19,235 nucleotides of DNA. Source: an uncultured Actinomycetes bacterium (GTDB taxonomy: Bacteria > Actinomycetota > Actinomycetes > Nanopelagicales > Nanopelagicaceae). Positions 7,040 to 14,998 of the stretch are shown here, piece after piece. The stretch is taken from positions 1 to 19,235 of the forward strand of contig CAIVOW010000082.1 in the NCBI GenBank assembly GCA_903907665.1, in the 5' to 3' direction. A program made the translations under genes and the position numbers. The notes under the pieces were generated by a model. That model made no database searches and was not told where the DNA came from. It saw only the letters and a program-made list of their open reading frames with translations. The first letter of the stretch is position 1; every line of letters starts with the position of its first letter.

Positions 7040-8170
7040 ATGAGCGCATCCAAGGATTCACGGCCCCTTCAACCTGCTTCACTTGTGGTTGCCGCTGGAC
7101 GACCAGATGCTAAGCCAGATGGTGAAATCAATCCACCAATCTCTTTGAACTCAACCTTTCATGCGCCAAGTGCGGCTGGAGGTGGTTATGGCCGCTACGG
7201 AAATCAAACCTGGAGTGCGTTAGAAGATGCAATCGGTGCGCTTGAGGGTGGCCGTACGCTTGTATTTGGTTCAGGCATGGCAGCAATATCAGCAGTTTTC
7301 AACATTTTGCCACGAGGTTCTGTGATCACCGCCTCAAAAAACGGCTATAGCGGAACGATGTCACTTTTAAAGAAGCTCGCGGAAGATGAACGAGTAGAAG
7401 TTCGTTACGTCAATGTTTCAGATACATCTGAAGTTCTCGAAGCTTTGGCCGGTACAAATTTACTTTGGCTTGAATCTCCAACTAATCCGGCGATGGAAGT
7501 TGCAGATCTTCCAACAATAATTGCGGCCGCAAAAATGCTCAACTGTGGAGTAGGTGTAGATAACACTTTTGCTACCGCCTTAAATCAGCAGCCTCTTGCT
7601 TTGGGCGCCGATATATCGATGAACTCGGTTACTAAATTTATTGCAGGACATAGCGACGTTCTTATGGGTTCACTTTCAACAAATGATTCCGCGCTCTACA
7701 CAAGGTTGGAAGATCAACGAAAGCTCGGCGGAGCAATTGTTGGACCATTCGAGGCTTGGTTGGCACTTAGAGGAATGCGTACGCTCTCAATTCGCCTACA
7801 GCAGTCCCAAAAAAGTGCGCTCGAATTAGCTACTCGCTTAAGCAAGCACCCTAAAGTTTCGAAAGTCCGTTATCCAGGCTTACCCAATGACCCGCATCAC
7901 GAAACTGCTAAGAAATTTATGAAGGGTTTTGGCGCAGTCTTGAGTTTTGAAATTAATGGCAGCGCCGCGGACGCTGATAAAGTCTGCTCTTCAACGACAC
8001 TTATCACCCAGGCGACTTCCCTTGGCGGAGTTGAAACACTCTGGGAGCGACGCCATCGCTGGAGTGCCGAAAGTCCATCCATTCCGGAAAATCTAATTCG
8101 ACTCTCAGTAGGAATTGAGGATGTCGAAGACTTGTGGGCCGAGATCGACTCTGCCCTCGGGTATTATTAA
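7040..8170 (+). CDS. Cystathionine gamma-synthase/gamma-lyase family PLP enzyme
   Basis: Members of this Cys/Met metabolism family carry out trans-sulfuration: synthesis of cystathionine from an activated homoserine, or its cleavage to cysteine. The 376-residue protein has YGRYGNQTW at 50-58 (the Y-x-R tetramer contact to PLP), GSGMAA at 77-82, ESPTNP at 145-150, DNTFAT at 174-179 and the PLP lysine Lys199 in NSVTKFIAGHSDVLMG. ETLWERRHRW replaces the more usual ESL-x-x-P-x-x-x-T/SH block, as in a set of actinobacterial homologues. Which reaction it favours cannot be told from motifs alone. Start ATG 7040 fits a leaderless promoter. It heads a likely three-gene unit: a 47-residue membrane protein begins 3 bases after its stop, followed by a second membrane protein. 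Confidence 0.88.
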   Translation: MSASKDSRPLQPASLVVAAGRPDAKPDGEINPPISLNSTFHAPSAAGGGYGRYGNQTWSALEDAIGALEGGRTLVFGSGMAAISAVFNILPRGSVITASKNGYSGTMSLLKKLAEDERVEVRYVNVSDTSEVLEALAGTNLLWLESPTNPAMEVADLPTIIAAAKMLNCGVGVDNTFATALNQQPLALGADISMNSVTKFIAGHSDVLMGSLSTNDSALYTRLEDQRKLGGAIVGPFEAWLALRGMRTLSIRLQQSQKSALELATRLSKHPKVSKVRYPGLPNDPHHETAKKFMKGFGAVLSFEINGSAADADKVCSSTTLITQATSLGGVETLWERRHRWSAESPSIPENLIRLSVGIEDVEDLWAEIDSALGYY

Positions 8171-8173
8171 GCC

Positions 8174-8317
8174 ATGCTCAAGTCCATTCGACGCCTTTTT
8201 GGATTATTCGCACTTATTGCGGTGATCTTTGGAGCGCTCAAAAGTCTTTTTGAATGGCTGGACCAAAATGAACTTGATAGCAATGAAATTTTTGAAGATG
8301 AAGAGCACGCGCTCTAA
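8174..8317 (+). CDS. 47-residue single-span membrane protein
   Basis: This short frame begins with ATG 3 bases after the stop of the cystathionine enzyme gene and ends in TAA whose last base is the A of the next ATG. The N-terminus is basic (MLKSIRRLF), residues 8-23 are hydrophobic (LFGLFALIAVIFGALK), and the C-terminal half is strongly acidic (LDQNELDSNEIFEDEEHAL). This predicts one membrane helix with an acidic tail. The tight coupling on both sides is the main evidence that it is a real gene. Similar short proteins next to cystathionine gamma-synthase/lyase genes may exist in relatives, but I do not recognise a named family. Confidence 0.7.
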   Translation: MLKSIRRLFGLFALIAVIFGALKSLFEWLDQNELDSNEIFEDEEHAL

Positions 8318-8703
8318 TGGCCGACGATAGCTACATTCCAGGTACATGCAACATCGGGAAAGCTGAAATACGCAGGCGCAGAATTGTTATGTGGCTTGGC
8401 TGCATTTTATCGATCGTAACTCTTGCAAGTTTTCAACAGAGCCATGCATCTCGTTTTGATCGGCTAAGTATTGTTCTCCCCGCATTTGTCTTTGCAATTG
8501 GATTTGTACAGTCGCGAAAGAAATTTTGTTTAGCTTTTGGGTTTATGGGTGCTTTTAACTTCGGTAAAGTCGGGGCAATTACGAAAGTTCTCACTCCTGA
8601 ACAGCGCAAGGCAGATCGCAAGACAGCCATAGGGCTTCTCGGACAGGCCGCCCTCTTAACAGCAGTAATCGCAGCCATAACAATGGCTATGCCGGTTCGC
8701 TAA
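8317..8703 (+). CDS. Conserved membrane protein with YIPGTCNIG motif
   Basis: The 128-residue protein begins MADDSYIPGTCNIGKAEIRRRR and has hydrophobic segments at about 25-38, 50-65, 70-84 and 105-122, so probably three to four membrane spans. The N-terminal CNIG-x-AEI-x-RRR motif and the later F-C-x-x-F-G-F-M-G-x-F-N-F-G block (70-83), each with a cysteine, are features of a conserved but uncharacterised bacterial membrane family; I give no function. Its ATG overlaps the stop of the 47-residue protein gene by one base (TAATG), so translation is probably coupled. Its stop codon overlaps the stop codon of the convergent SulP gene by 4 bases. Confidence 0.75.
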   Translation: MADDSYIPGTCNIGKAEIRRRRIVMWLGCILSIVTLASFQQSHASRFDRLSIVLPAFVFAIGFVQSRKKFCLAFGFMGAFNFGKVGAITKVLTPEQRKADRKTAIGLLGQAALLTAVIAAITMAMPVR

Positions 8704-9971
8704 TTAAATTTCTTTTTAAGTATTCGGGTAAGTATTAAATGAAGCGCCACCCCAATTGCTATACCCCAAATCAAATCAACAAGAAGAACTGTCGCAGCAG
8801 TAGTTAATAAAACTATCTGATTTGGTCCCATAGTCCTTAGTAGTTCTTTCATTCTTGCAGGGCTTGCGATACGAATCGATGTACCAATTAAAACAGCTGC
8901 CAAGGTGGCGGTGGGAACATGTGAAATAACAGAGCCAAGGGAAGTAATTACAAGAATCAGAAATATCGAATGTGTAATAGCGGCAAAGCGACTACTTGCA
9001 CCGGATCGCACATTGACACTTGAGCGAGCAATTGCGCCAGTAGCTGGTATTCCACCGAGCAGTGATGCGATGATCGTGGCCATACCTTGACCGAAGAGTT
9101 CGCGATTTGGCAGCGTCTTAGTAAGACCGCGATGGTGCGCCATTTGATCAACTACCCGGGCCGAAAGTAGTGATTCAATGCCAGAAAGTGCGGCAATTGA
9201 AAAGGCTGCATATATAAAAGCGAGAATTGTCATGCCTTGAAGACCAAGTGAATGCTTCTGGGTATCAATAAGTTTTGCTGGCAGATTTCCAACTTTTGCG
9301 ACCTTCACTTCCCAAAGCAGCGCAGTCATAATTACAATTGCCAGAAAGCTTCCGGGTATAAAGACAGTAATTTTTAATCGCCTTAGTACATGAGGTGTGG
9401 CAAATTTTATTGCCAGCGTTGCTACAACAATCGAAATTGACTTCCAATTGAGCCCCGAACTTATTGCGTTTTGAAGCGTTCCCCAAGCTACGGGCAAGGT
9501 ACGTTCTCCATGCGCTTTAACAACATCTAGAGCCATCGGCATTTGTTGTAATCCAATTACCATCGCTATTCCTAGCGTGAAGCCCTCCATCACCGACCAA
9601 GGCACTCTATTAATGAGATTACCAAGACCAAAAATTCCTGAGAGCATCACCAAGACACCAGCCACAATTCCTAATGGAACTAATACTGAGACTCCGTATT
9701 TAGCAACGATGGGAACTAACACCACAGTCATTGCACCAGTAGGGCCACTAACTTGGAGATGTGAGCCTCCAAATATCGCTGCGATTAATCCCGCAAGAAC
9801 CGCTGTGATGAGTCCGGCTGATGCACCCGCGCCTGTAGTAATTCCAAATGCAAGGGCAAGGGGTAGGGCAACAATTCCAACGGTAATTCCAGCAAGAGCA
9901 TCGACTCGCCAACTCTTAGAAAGTCCTAAATAATCAGACTTTCGTGGGATCAAATCTGGGAGGAAGTTCAT
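8700..9971 (-). CDS. SulP-family anion permease without STAS domain
   Basis: SulP/SLC26 proteins carry anions such as sulfate or bicarbonate across the inner membrane. The 423-residue protein opens with a short cytoplasmic part (LIPRKSDYLGLSKSWRVDALAGITVG), and the first two helices contain the family motifs GIVALPLALAFGIT (32-45) and QVSGPTGAMTVVL (73-85); NRELFGQGMATIIASLLGGIPATGAIARSSVN matches the later conserved block. It ends soon after the last helix with LTRILKKKFN and so lacks the C-terminal cytoplasmic STAS domain (about 120 residues) of typical SulP proteins. Substrate is uncertain: sulfate would fit the sulfur enzymes nearby, bicarbonate is the other common one. Divergent from the glycosyltransferase at 10019. 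Confidence 0.9.
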   Translation of the reverse strand: MNFLPDLIPRKSDYLGLSKSWRVDALAGITVGIVALPLALAFGITTGAGASAGLITAVLAGLIAAIFGGSHLQVSGPTGAMTVVLVPIVAKYGVSVLVPLGIVAGVLVMLSGIFGLGNLINRVPWSVMEGFTLGIAMVIGLQQMPMALDVVKAHGERTLPVAWGTLQNAISSGLNWKSISIVVATLAIKFATPHVLRRLKITVFIPGSFLAIVIMTALLWEVKVAKVGNLPAKLIDTQKHSLGLQGMTILAFIYAAFSIAALSGIESLLSARVVDQMAHHRGLTKTLPNRELFGQGMATIIASLLGGIPATGAIARSSVNVRSGASSRFAAITHSIFLILVITSLGSVISHVPTATLAAVLIGTSIRIASPARMKELLRTMGPNQIVLLTTAATVLLVDLIWGIAIGVALHLILTRILKKKFN

Positions 9972-9980
9972 GGTTTGCTA

Positions 9981-9986
9981 ACCGTA
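9981..9986 (-). promoter_or_regulatory. Possible -10 box (TACGGT) of the SulP gene
   Basis: On the minus strand TACGGT fits TANNNT and lies 9 bases before the ATG at 9971, predicting a leader of about 2-3 bases. It is only 21 bp from the divergent box at 10007, so the two promoters would share their upstream region. Confidence 0.35.
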
Positions 9987-10006
9987 CACCCGGGCCTGTT
10001 TATTAG

Positions 10007-10012
10007 TAGATT
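10007..10012 (+). promoter_or_regulatory. -10 box (TAGATT) for leaderless gene at 10019
   Basis: TAGATT fits TANNNT and is 6 bases before the ATG at 10019. No ribosome site is visible before that ATG. Confidence 0.5.
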
Positions 10013-10018
10013 CTGCCT

Positions 10019-11341
10019 ATGGTAAATGCACCACAGAAAGATGAACGCGTAGCTGAAGCATCTAGAGAAGTTGCAATATCAGCACCTCGTACGCTTCATA
10101 TCGTTCTTAACTCTGTTGTGGAAGATTCTCGAGTACTCAAATGTGCTTGGTCGCTTGGAAATGCGGGCTGGGATGTTTTAGTCATCGGCGCTGCTAGCAC
10201 TCCCAATACTGATGAAATTGGAATAGGTTATGCTCGAATTAAGCGCCTTCATCTAAAGCCAGTCGTCATACAGCAGCAGATGGCGCTCTTTCTACGATAC
10301 ATGCGCAAAATTAAGCGAAATGTTGAAAATAGAATTATTAAGAAATTAAATCCGCCAATCCCAAACCTCCACAGATCCGTAAATGCAATTACACCAGTAG
10401 CGATGGAATTTCTTCCACAGGTTGTTCATGCTCATGATTACACGGCCCTGCCGATTGCTGGAGCCATTGTAGAAAAATTAAAAAAGTCTGGACACAAGTG
10501 CGAGCTTATTTATGATGCGCACGAGTACGTACCTGGCGTCGCTCACCTAAATAAGCCTCTTCGACGTGTGTACACAACCAAAGAGCGTTACTTCGCTGCC
10601 CGCTCGGCTGCCATTCTTTCAGTAAGTGAAGGAATGAATGAGTTGCTTATTCCACACCTAGATATTTCAAGTACTCCAGAAATAGTCGCCAATGATCCAC
10701 TATTTGAAGGCCAGCAACCTTCAAAGCGAAGCTTGCGATCAGACTGCAAGATTGCGGCAAATGTGCCACTACTTGTTTACAGCGGAGCCGTTGCCCCGCA
10801 ACGAGGAGTCGGAGATGTACTTGACGCTCTTCGCAAAATGCCAGGGATTCATTTAGCGCTTATCGCAAATCCAAAGAATGCAACGGTTATGAAATATGTG
10901 GAGGATTACGCTGACATTAAAGACCGCTTTCACGTCTTGCCGTATGTTCCGAATGCTGAGCTAGTCGCATATTTATCTGAAGCTGATATTGGCTTAATTC
11001 CGATTCACCATAAACTCAACCACGAAATCTCGTTAATCACTAAATTTGGCGAATATATGCAAGCCCGGCTACCGATTGTGGTGAGTGACGTTCGGACAAT
11101 GTCTGCTGAGGTAAAGCGCCTTGGTAACGGTGAAGTATTCATAGCCACTGATACCGATGATTTCATCCGCGCAGTAAATGAAGTACTTGCTAAGATAGCA
11201 AGGTACGTTGTTGTTTATACGCCGCAGGCACTAAGTGAGAGATCATGGGAACGTCAAGCAGAAAACCTAGTAAAAATTTATAATCGAGTGGCTAATGTAT
11301 CGCCGACCCCGCGAGCACATTTACCGTTTCAGATTCATTAG
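10019..11341 (+). CDS. GT-B glycosyltransferase, GT4-like
   Basis: The 440-residue protein is a probable cytoplasmic sugar transferase with two Rossmann-like halves. The N-terminal half has SVVEDSRVLKCAWSLGNAGWDVLVIG (32-57), VVHAHDYTALPIA at 135-147 and IYDAHEYVPG at 164-173, the H-x-H-D and D-A-H-E-Y signatures frequent in this group. The donor-binding half has LLVYSGAVAPQRGV (251-264), HVLPYVPNAELVAYLSEADIGLIPI (305-329) and KFGEYMQARLPIVVSD (342-357), which corresponds to the K-x-x-E-Y-M motif of GT4 enzymes. The spacing between the two glutamates (336 and 345) is one residue longer than the usual E-x7-E. It is convergent with the glycan operon that follows and may act on the same glycan. 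Donor and acceptor cannot be inferred. Confidence 0.82.
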   Translation: MVNAPQKDERVAEASREVAISAPRTLHIVLNSVVEDSRVLKCAWSLGNAGWDVLVIGAASTPNTDEIGIGYARIKRLHLKPVVIQQQMALFLRYMRKIKRNVENRIIKKLNPPIPNLHRSVNAITPVAMEFLPQVVHAHDYTALPIAGAIVEKLKKSGHKCELIYDAHEYVPGVAHLNKPLRRVYTTKERYFAARSAAILSVSEGMNELLIPHLDISSTPEIVANDPLFEGQQPSKRSLRSDCKIAANVPLLVYSGAVAPQRGVGDVLDALRKMPGIHLALIANPKNATVMKYVEDYADIKDRFHVLPYVPNAELVAYLSEADIGLIPIHHKLNHEISLITKFGEYMQARLPIVVSDVRTMSAEVKRLGNGEVFIATDTDDFIRAVNEVLAKIARYVVVYTPQALSERSWERQAENLVKIYNRVANVSPTPRAHLPFQIH

Positions 11342-11422
11342 GTGCAATTCTAATTTCCAGCTAACGCCTATTCCAGGCTATTTGCAGACTAATTCACAGA
11401 ATGAAATAGTGAGACCCTAAAA

Positions 11423-12724
11423 TTATTGTGCTGGTGCGCCAATGACTCGGAACGCTGTACCCGCAAAATTTTCAGGCTTAAGTGTGCGCCGGCCATCGAC
11501 AACTGCTTTAACGCCAGGGAAATCTTTAGCGCCAAGCGCCTTATATTCAGCGTGGTCTGCTTGAAGAACAACACCATCAACGCTTACATTGTTGCCGAGT
11601 GAGTACGGAGTAAAACCGAGGCGAATTGATTCGTCATCGGTGTACATAGGATCGTGGACAAAAACTTCCGCACCTTGCTCTTTAAGAGCAGTAACGGTGG
11701 CAAAGACGCCAGAGAATGCCGACTCTTTAACTCCGCCTCGATATGAAATACCAAGCACAACGACCTTCTTGCCTTGAAGTGAACCAAGTGCTGATGAAAG
11801 TAGTGATACTGCGTGAGCCGGCATGCCAGCATTTGCTTCACGAGCGGCTCTTACAACTGTTGCCTCAGGATCATTCCAGAGATAGAAACGTGGGTAGATA
11901 GGGATGCAATGTCCGCCAACTGCGATTCCCGGTTGGTGAATATGGCTATATGGCTGTGAGTTTGAAGCTGCAATCACTTTCGCAATATCAATATTTGCAC
12001 CTTCTGCAAAGATTGCAAATTGATTTGCTAGCGCAATATTGACATCGCGGTATGTTGTTTCTGCAAGCTTGGCCATTTCAGAGGCTTCGCAAGTACCTAA
12101 ATCCCAAACTCCATTTTTTTGATTTAAATCTGGGCGGTCATCGAAATCCAGAACCGCTTCATAAAATGCAACACCAGCTGCTGTTGAGCTTTCATTAATA
12201 CCGCCCACAAGTTTTGGGTATTTACGAAGATCGGCAAATACTCGACCGGTGAGAACTCGCTCAGGTGAAAAGATTAAGTGGAAATCTTTCCCGGCAATGA
12301 GACCTGATCCCTTTTCGAGCGCTTTTGCAAAACGATTACGAGTAGTTCCGACAGGAAGCGTTGTCTCATAGGAAACAAGCGTGCCAGGCTTTAGCCCTGC
12401 AGCAATTTTCTCTGTGGCCTGATCCATCCAGCCAAAATCAGGTACGCCATCGTTATCAACAAAAAGTGGCACTACGATAACTACGGCCTCAGATTGCGCC
12501 ACTGCTGACGTTGTATCGGTAGTCGCCGTTAGGTGTCCTGACCCGACGACATCTTTCATATATTGCGCAAGGTGTGCTTCACCAGGAAATGGCTCTGTCG
12601 CAGCATTAATAAGATCAACGGTTGTTTGATTTACATCGCAACCAATGACGTGATGGCCTTTCATAGCAAATTGAACTGCTAATGGCAGACCGATTTTACC
12701 CAGAGCTACAACCGCTATCTTCAT
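11423..12724 (-). CDS. wbpA: Nucleotide-sugar 6-dehydrogenase, UDP-GlcNAc type (WbpA-like)
   Basis: Family enzymes oxidise the C6 alcohol of a UDP- or GDP-sugar to an acid in two NAD-dependent steps. The 433-residue protein has the NAD-binding turn LGKIGLPLA (8-16), YETTLPVGTTR (119-129), FSPERV-x-x-G-R (152-161), EMAKLAETTYRDVNIALANQ (216-235) and VGGHCIPIYP (269-278) with catalytic Cys273. The KLAETTYRDVNIALANQ block and NQ/E-type context fit UDP-N-acetyl-hexosamine dehydrogenases such as WbpA and WecC better than UDP-glucose dehydrogenase. Together with the dehydrogenase, aminotransferase and acetyltransferase upstream it matches the pathway to UDP-2,3-diacetamido-glucuronate, so WbpA-like is the best call. 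Its ATG overlaps the stop codon of the gene before it (ATGA). It is the last gene of the operon. Confidence 0.85.
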   Translation of the reverse strand: MKIAVVALGKIGLPLAVQFAMKGHHVIGCDVNQTTVDLINAATEPFPGEAHLAQYMKDVVGSGHLTATTDTTSAVAQSEAVVIVVPLFVDNDGVPDFGWMDQATEKIAAGLKPGTLVSYETTLPVGTTRNRFAKALEKGSGLIAGKDFHLIFSPERVLTGRVFADLRKYPKLVGGINESSTAAGVAFYEAVLDFDDRPDLNQKNGVWDLGTCEASEMAKLAETTYRDVNIALANQFAIFAEGANIDIAKVIAASNSQPYSHIHQPGIAVGGHCIPIYPRFYLWNDPEATVVRAAREANAGMPAHAVSLLSSALGSLQGKKVVVLGISYRGGVKESAFSGVFATVTALKEQGAEVFVHDPMYTDDESIRLGFTPYSLGNNVSVDGVVLQADHAEYKALGAKDFPGVKAVVDGRRTLKPENFAGTAFRVIGAPAQ

Positions 12725-13722
12725 AGTGAAATCACACTTCCATTCTTCGAACTATCTATCATCGCCGATGCAACTGCAACCGTTGCAAGCCCTTGCTCCA
12801 TTGTTACGATTCGCTCAACTGCGCCCGGAAGTCCAAGAACCGCATCGCGAAATGCTTCATGTTCTGTCCGCAGTGGCTCAGGCTTTGCAAATGCATAGCG
12901 AATAACATCGCCTTCACTCACCCCGCGAAAAGCTGCAACTGAATCCCATTGGGTATCCACTGAGGCATTTGCATAGAAAGTTAAATCAGCAGTTAAAGTA
13001 TCTGCAACAAGTGCTCCTCGTTCACCTGTAACGATTGTTAAACGCTCCTTAAACGGAGTCAACCAGTTAACAAGATGATTGGTAATAATCCCATTTTCCA
13101 ATTTACCAATGGCAGCAACCATATCTTCGTGTGGTCGGCCAGATTTATGAGCTGTTTGTGCAGACACAGAAATAAATTTTGAACGGGCTACCCACGCCGT
13201 TGAATCAATATCGTGAGTTGCAAGATCCTTAATGACGCCTACATCTGCAATTCTTGATGGAAATGGACCTTGGCGGCGAGTGGCTATTTGATAGACCGCT
13301 CCAAGTTCACCAGCATCTAAACGAGCGCGAAGTTGTTGTAGTGCTGGGTTATATCGTTCGATATGTCCTACTGCGCCAACCAAACCTTTAGCAGCAAACG
13401 CTTCCTGAATTCTTTTAGCAGCCGGAGTATCGACAGCTAGCGGCTTCTCAATAAGTGCATGAATTCCAGCAGCAGCTAATTCCAGAGCAAGTTCTTCGTG
13501 GAAAGCAGTTGGGGCGGCAACCATTGCGTAATCAATTCCAGCAGCGATGAGATCTGAAACTTTAGTGAAAACAGGTCGGCCACCTGCAACGTTGTGGGCA
13601 TCGCCCATTGGATCGCATACCGCAACTAGTTCAACGCCATCGAGTGAGCCAAGTACGCGTGCATGGTGGCGACCCATCATGCCCAAGCCAACTAATCCTG
13701 CTCGTAACTTCTTATCACTCAC
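12721..13722 (-). CDS. wbpB: Gfo/Idh/MocA oxidoreductase, WbpB-like UDP-sugar 3-dehydrogenase
   Basis: In the Wbp pathway this enzyme oxidises C3 of UDP-GlcNAcA to a ketone with bound NAD, recycling the NADH with 2-oxoglutarate. The 333-residue sequence has the dinucleotide turn VGLGMMGRHH at 11-20, VAAPTAFHEE (68-77), the family EKP at 92-94, GHIERYNPA at 119-127 and DVGVIKDLATHDIDSTAWV at 160-178, which holds the catalytic Lys/Asp/His set. The GHIERYNP and D-L-x-x-H-D-I-D forms are frequent in the WbpB/WlbA group. The start is GTG at 13722 with AAAGGA 12 bases upstream. A four-base overlap with the downstream dehydrogenase gene suggests coupled translation. Family membership is sure; the precise substrate is inferred from its neighbours. 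Confidence 0.83.
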   Translation of the reverse strand: MSDKKLRAGLVGLGMMGRHHARVLGSLDGVELVAVCDPMGDAHNVAGGRPVFTKVSDLIAAGIDYAMVAAPTAFHEELALELAAAGIHALIEKPLAVDTPAAKRIQEAFAAKGLVGAVGHIERYNPALQQLRARLDAGELGAVYQIATRRQGPFPSRIADVGVIKDLATHDIDSTAWVARSKFISVSAQTAHKSGRPHEDMVAAIGKLENGIITNHLVNWLTPFKERLTIVTGERGALVADTLTADLTFYANASVDTQWDSVAAFRGVSEGDVIRYAFAKPEPLRTEHEAFRDAVLGLPGAVERIVTMEQGLATVAVASAMIDSSKNGSVISL

Positions 13723-13773
13723 GGCTTACTCGTTTCCTTTTATGTAGCTCTTAAATTTAATTAAAATGCAAAA

Positions 13774-14856
13774 CTATAGGGAAGCTGCAACTTCATTGAC
13801 CACAGAAACAATTGTTTCAAGTTCATTTTGAGTCAATGATGGATGTACAGGCAACGAGACACATTCCTTAGCAAGTAATTCTGTTTCAGGAAGGTCAAGG
13901 GTTAGATTAAAGGACTGTAAGCGATGAATCGGAGTTGGGTAGTAAACGCCGCAACCAACACCGCGATCTGTCAGTCCCTTCATAAATGCATCGCGCTTTT
14001 CTGAAGAACCGCCAGGAACGCGAATTGTGTATTGGTGATACGAGTGAGTTGTGTCCGGTTGAACAAATGGCACGGTGACGCCTTTTATATTGGCATCAAG
14101 ATAAGCCGCATTCGCTTGGCGTTGCTTAGTCCAGCCTGGAAGTTTACGAAGCTGAACACGGCCAATTGCAGCATGAATATCAGTCATACGAGTATTAAAT
14201 CCAACGACCTCATTTTGGTATCGAATCTCTTGGCCTTGGTTTCGAAGAAGGCGCAGCATGCGCGCGACCTGGGCATCGTCCGTAACCACCATGCCGCCTT
14301 CGCCCGCCGTCATATTCTTTGTTGGGTAAAAAGAAAAAGTAGCGCAGATTCCAAATTCTCCTGCGTTGCGCCCGCTCATTGATGCTAAGTGACCTTGCGC
14401 AGCATCTTCAATGATTTTCACGCCATATTTACTTGATATTTCTTGATAGCGATCCATCGCTGCGATGTGCCCATAAAGGTGCACCGGCATAATTGCCTTT
14501 GTTTTCTTCGTAATCAAAGTTTCTACGTGGTCTGGATCCATGTTAAAGGTCTTTGGATCGATATCTGCAAAAATCGGAACCCCGCCTGCCAACGCCACAG
14601 AGTTTGCAGTTGCGGCGAAAGAGAATGAAGGAACGATTACTTCATCACCACGTTCGATGCCAGATGCAATAAAGCCAAGGTGCAAGCCTGATGTTCCAGA
14701 GTTCATGGCAACACAGTGCCGGCCACCAACAGTGGCTGAAAATTCATCTTCGAATGCTTTTACTTCTGGGCCTTGGGCTAACATGCCAGAACGTAATACG
14801 CGGTCAACTGCTTCGCGCTCTTCATCTCCGATAATCGGTTTAGCTGCTGGAATCAC
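13774..14856 (-). CDS. wbpE: DegT/DnrJ/EryC1/StrS aminotransferase, WbpE-like
   Basis: These PLP enzymes add an amino group to a keto-sugar nucleotide, usually from glutamate; WbpE aminates the 3-keto UDP-GlcNAcA. The 360-residue protein has the start MIPAAKPIIGDEEREAV, NSGTSGLHL at 52-60, VPSFSFAATANSV at 75-87, EDAAQGHLA at 150-158 and FSFYPTKNMTAGEGG at 174-188, where Lys180 forms the Schiff base. GFNTRMTDIHAAIGRVQL and CGVYYPTPIHRL are standard family blocks. Start is GTG at 14856 with AAAAGGAC six bases upstream. It follows the acetyltransferase gene after a 142-base spacer filled with a pentamer-based repeat, the only wide gap in the operon. Role follows from the four-gene set; the sugar specificity is inferred. 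Confidence 0.87.
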   Translation of the reverse strand: MIPAAKPIIGDEEREAVDRVLRSGMLAQGPEVKAFEDEFSATVGGRHCVAMNSGTSGLHLGFIASGIERGDEVIVPSFSFAATANSVALAGGVPIFADIDPKTFNMDPDHVETLITKKTKAIMPVHLYGHIAAMDRYQEISSKYGVKIIEDAAQGHLASMSGRNAGEFGICATFSFYPTKNMTAGEGGMVVTDDAQVARMLRLLRNQGQEIRYQNEVVGFNTRMTDIHAAIGRVQLRKLPGWTKQRQANAAYLDANIKGVTVPFVQPDTTHSYHQYTIRVPGGSSEKRDAFMKGLTDRGVGCGVYYPTPIHRLQSFNLTLDLPETELLAKECVSLPVHPSLTQNELETIVSVVNEVAASL

Positions 14857-14862
14857 GTCTCG

Positions 14863-14869
14863 TCCTTTT
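14863..14869 (-). promoter_or_regulatory. Ribosome binding site of the aminotransferase gene
   Basis: AAAAGGAC lies six to seven bases before the GTG at 14856 on the minus strand. It supports the GTG start and shows ribosome-site initiation at an internal operon gene, in contrast to the leaderless heads. Confidence 0.6.
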
Positions 14870-14959
14870 CGTTTAGCTGTGCTTTGCTTCGTTTAGCTTT
14901 GCTTCGTTTCGTTTAGCTGTGCTTTGCTTCGTTTCGTTTCGTTTAGCTGTGCTTCGTTT
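14870..14959. repeat. Pentamer-based mosaic tandem repeat
   Basis: On the plus strand the 90 bases can be cut without remainder into five-base words: CGTTT, AGCTG (once AGCTT) and TGCTT. They build blocks of 20 (14870), 15 (14890), 5 (14905), 20 (14910), 5, 5 (14930, 14935), 15 (14940) and 5 bases. The repeat sits between the acetyltransferase and aminotransferase genes and ends next to the ribosome site of the latter. Confidence 0.9.
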
Positions 14960-14998
14960 CTTTTTGTTATTACCTTGCCATTAAGATTTTTTGGAACT

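Noticed and set aside
14870..14959. CRISPR array
   Set aside because: Repeats are contiguous five-base words with no unique spacers and no cas genes nearby.
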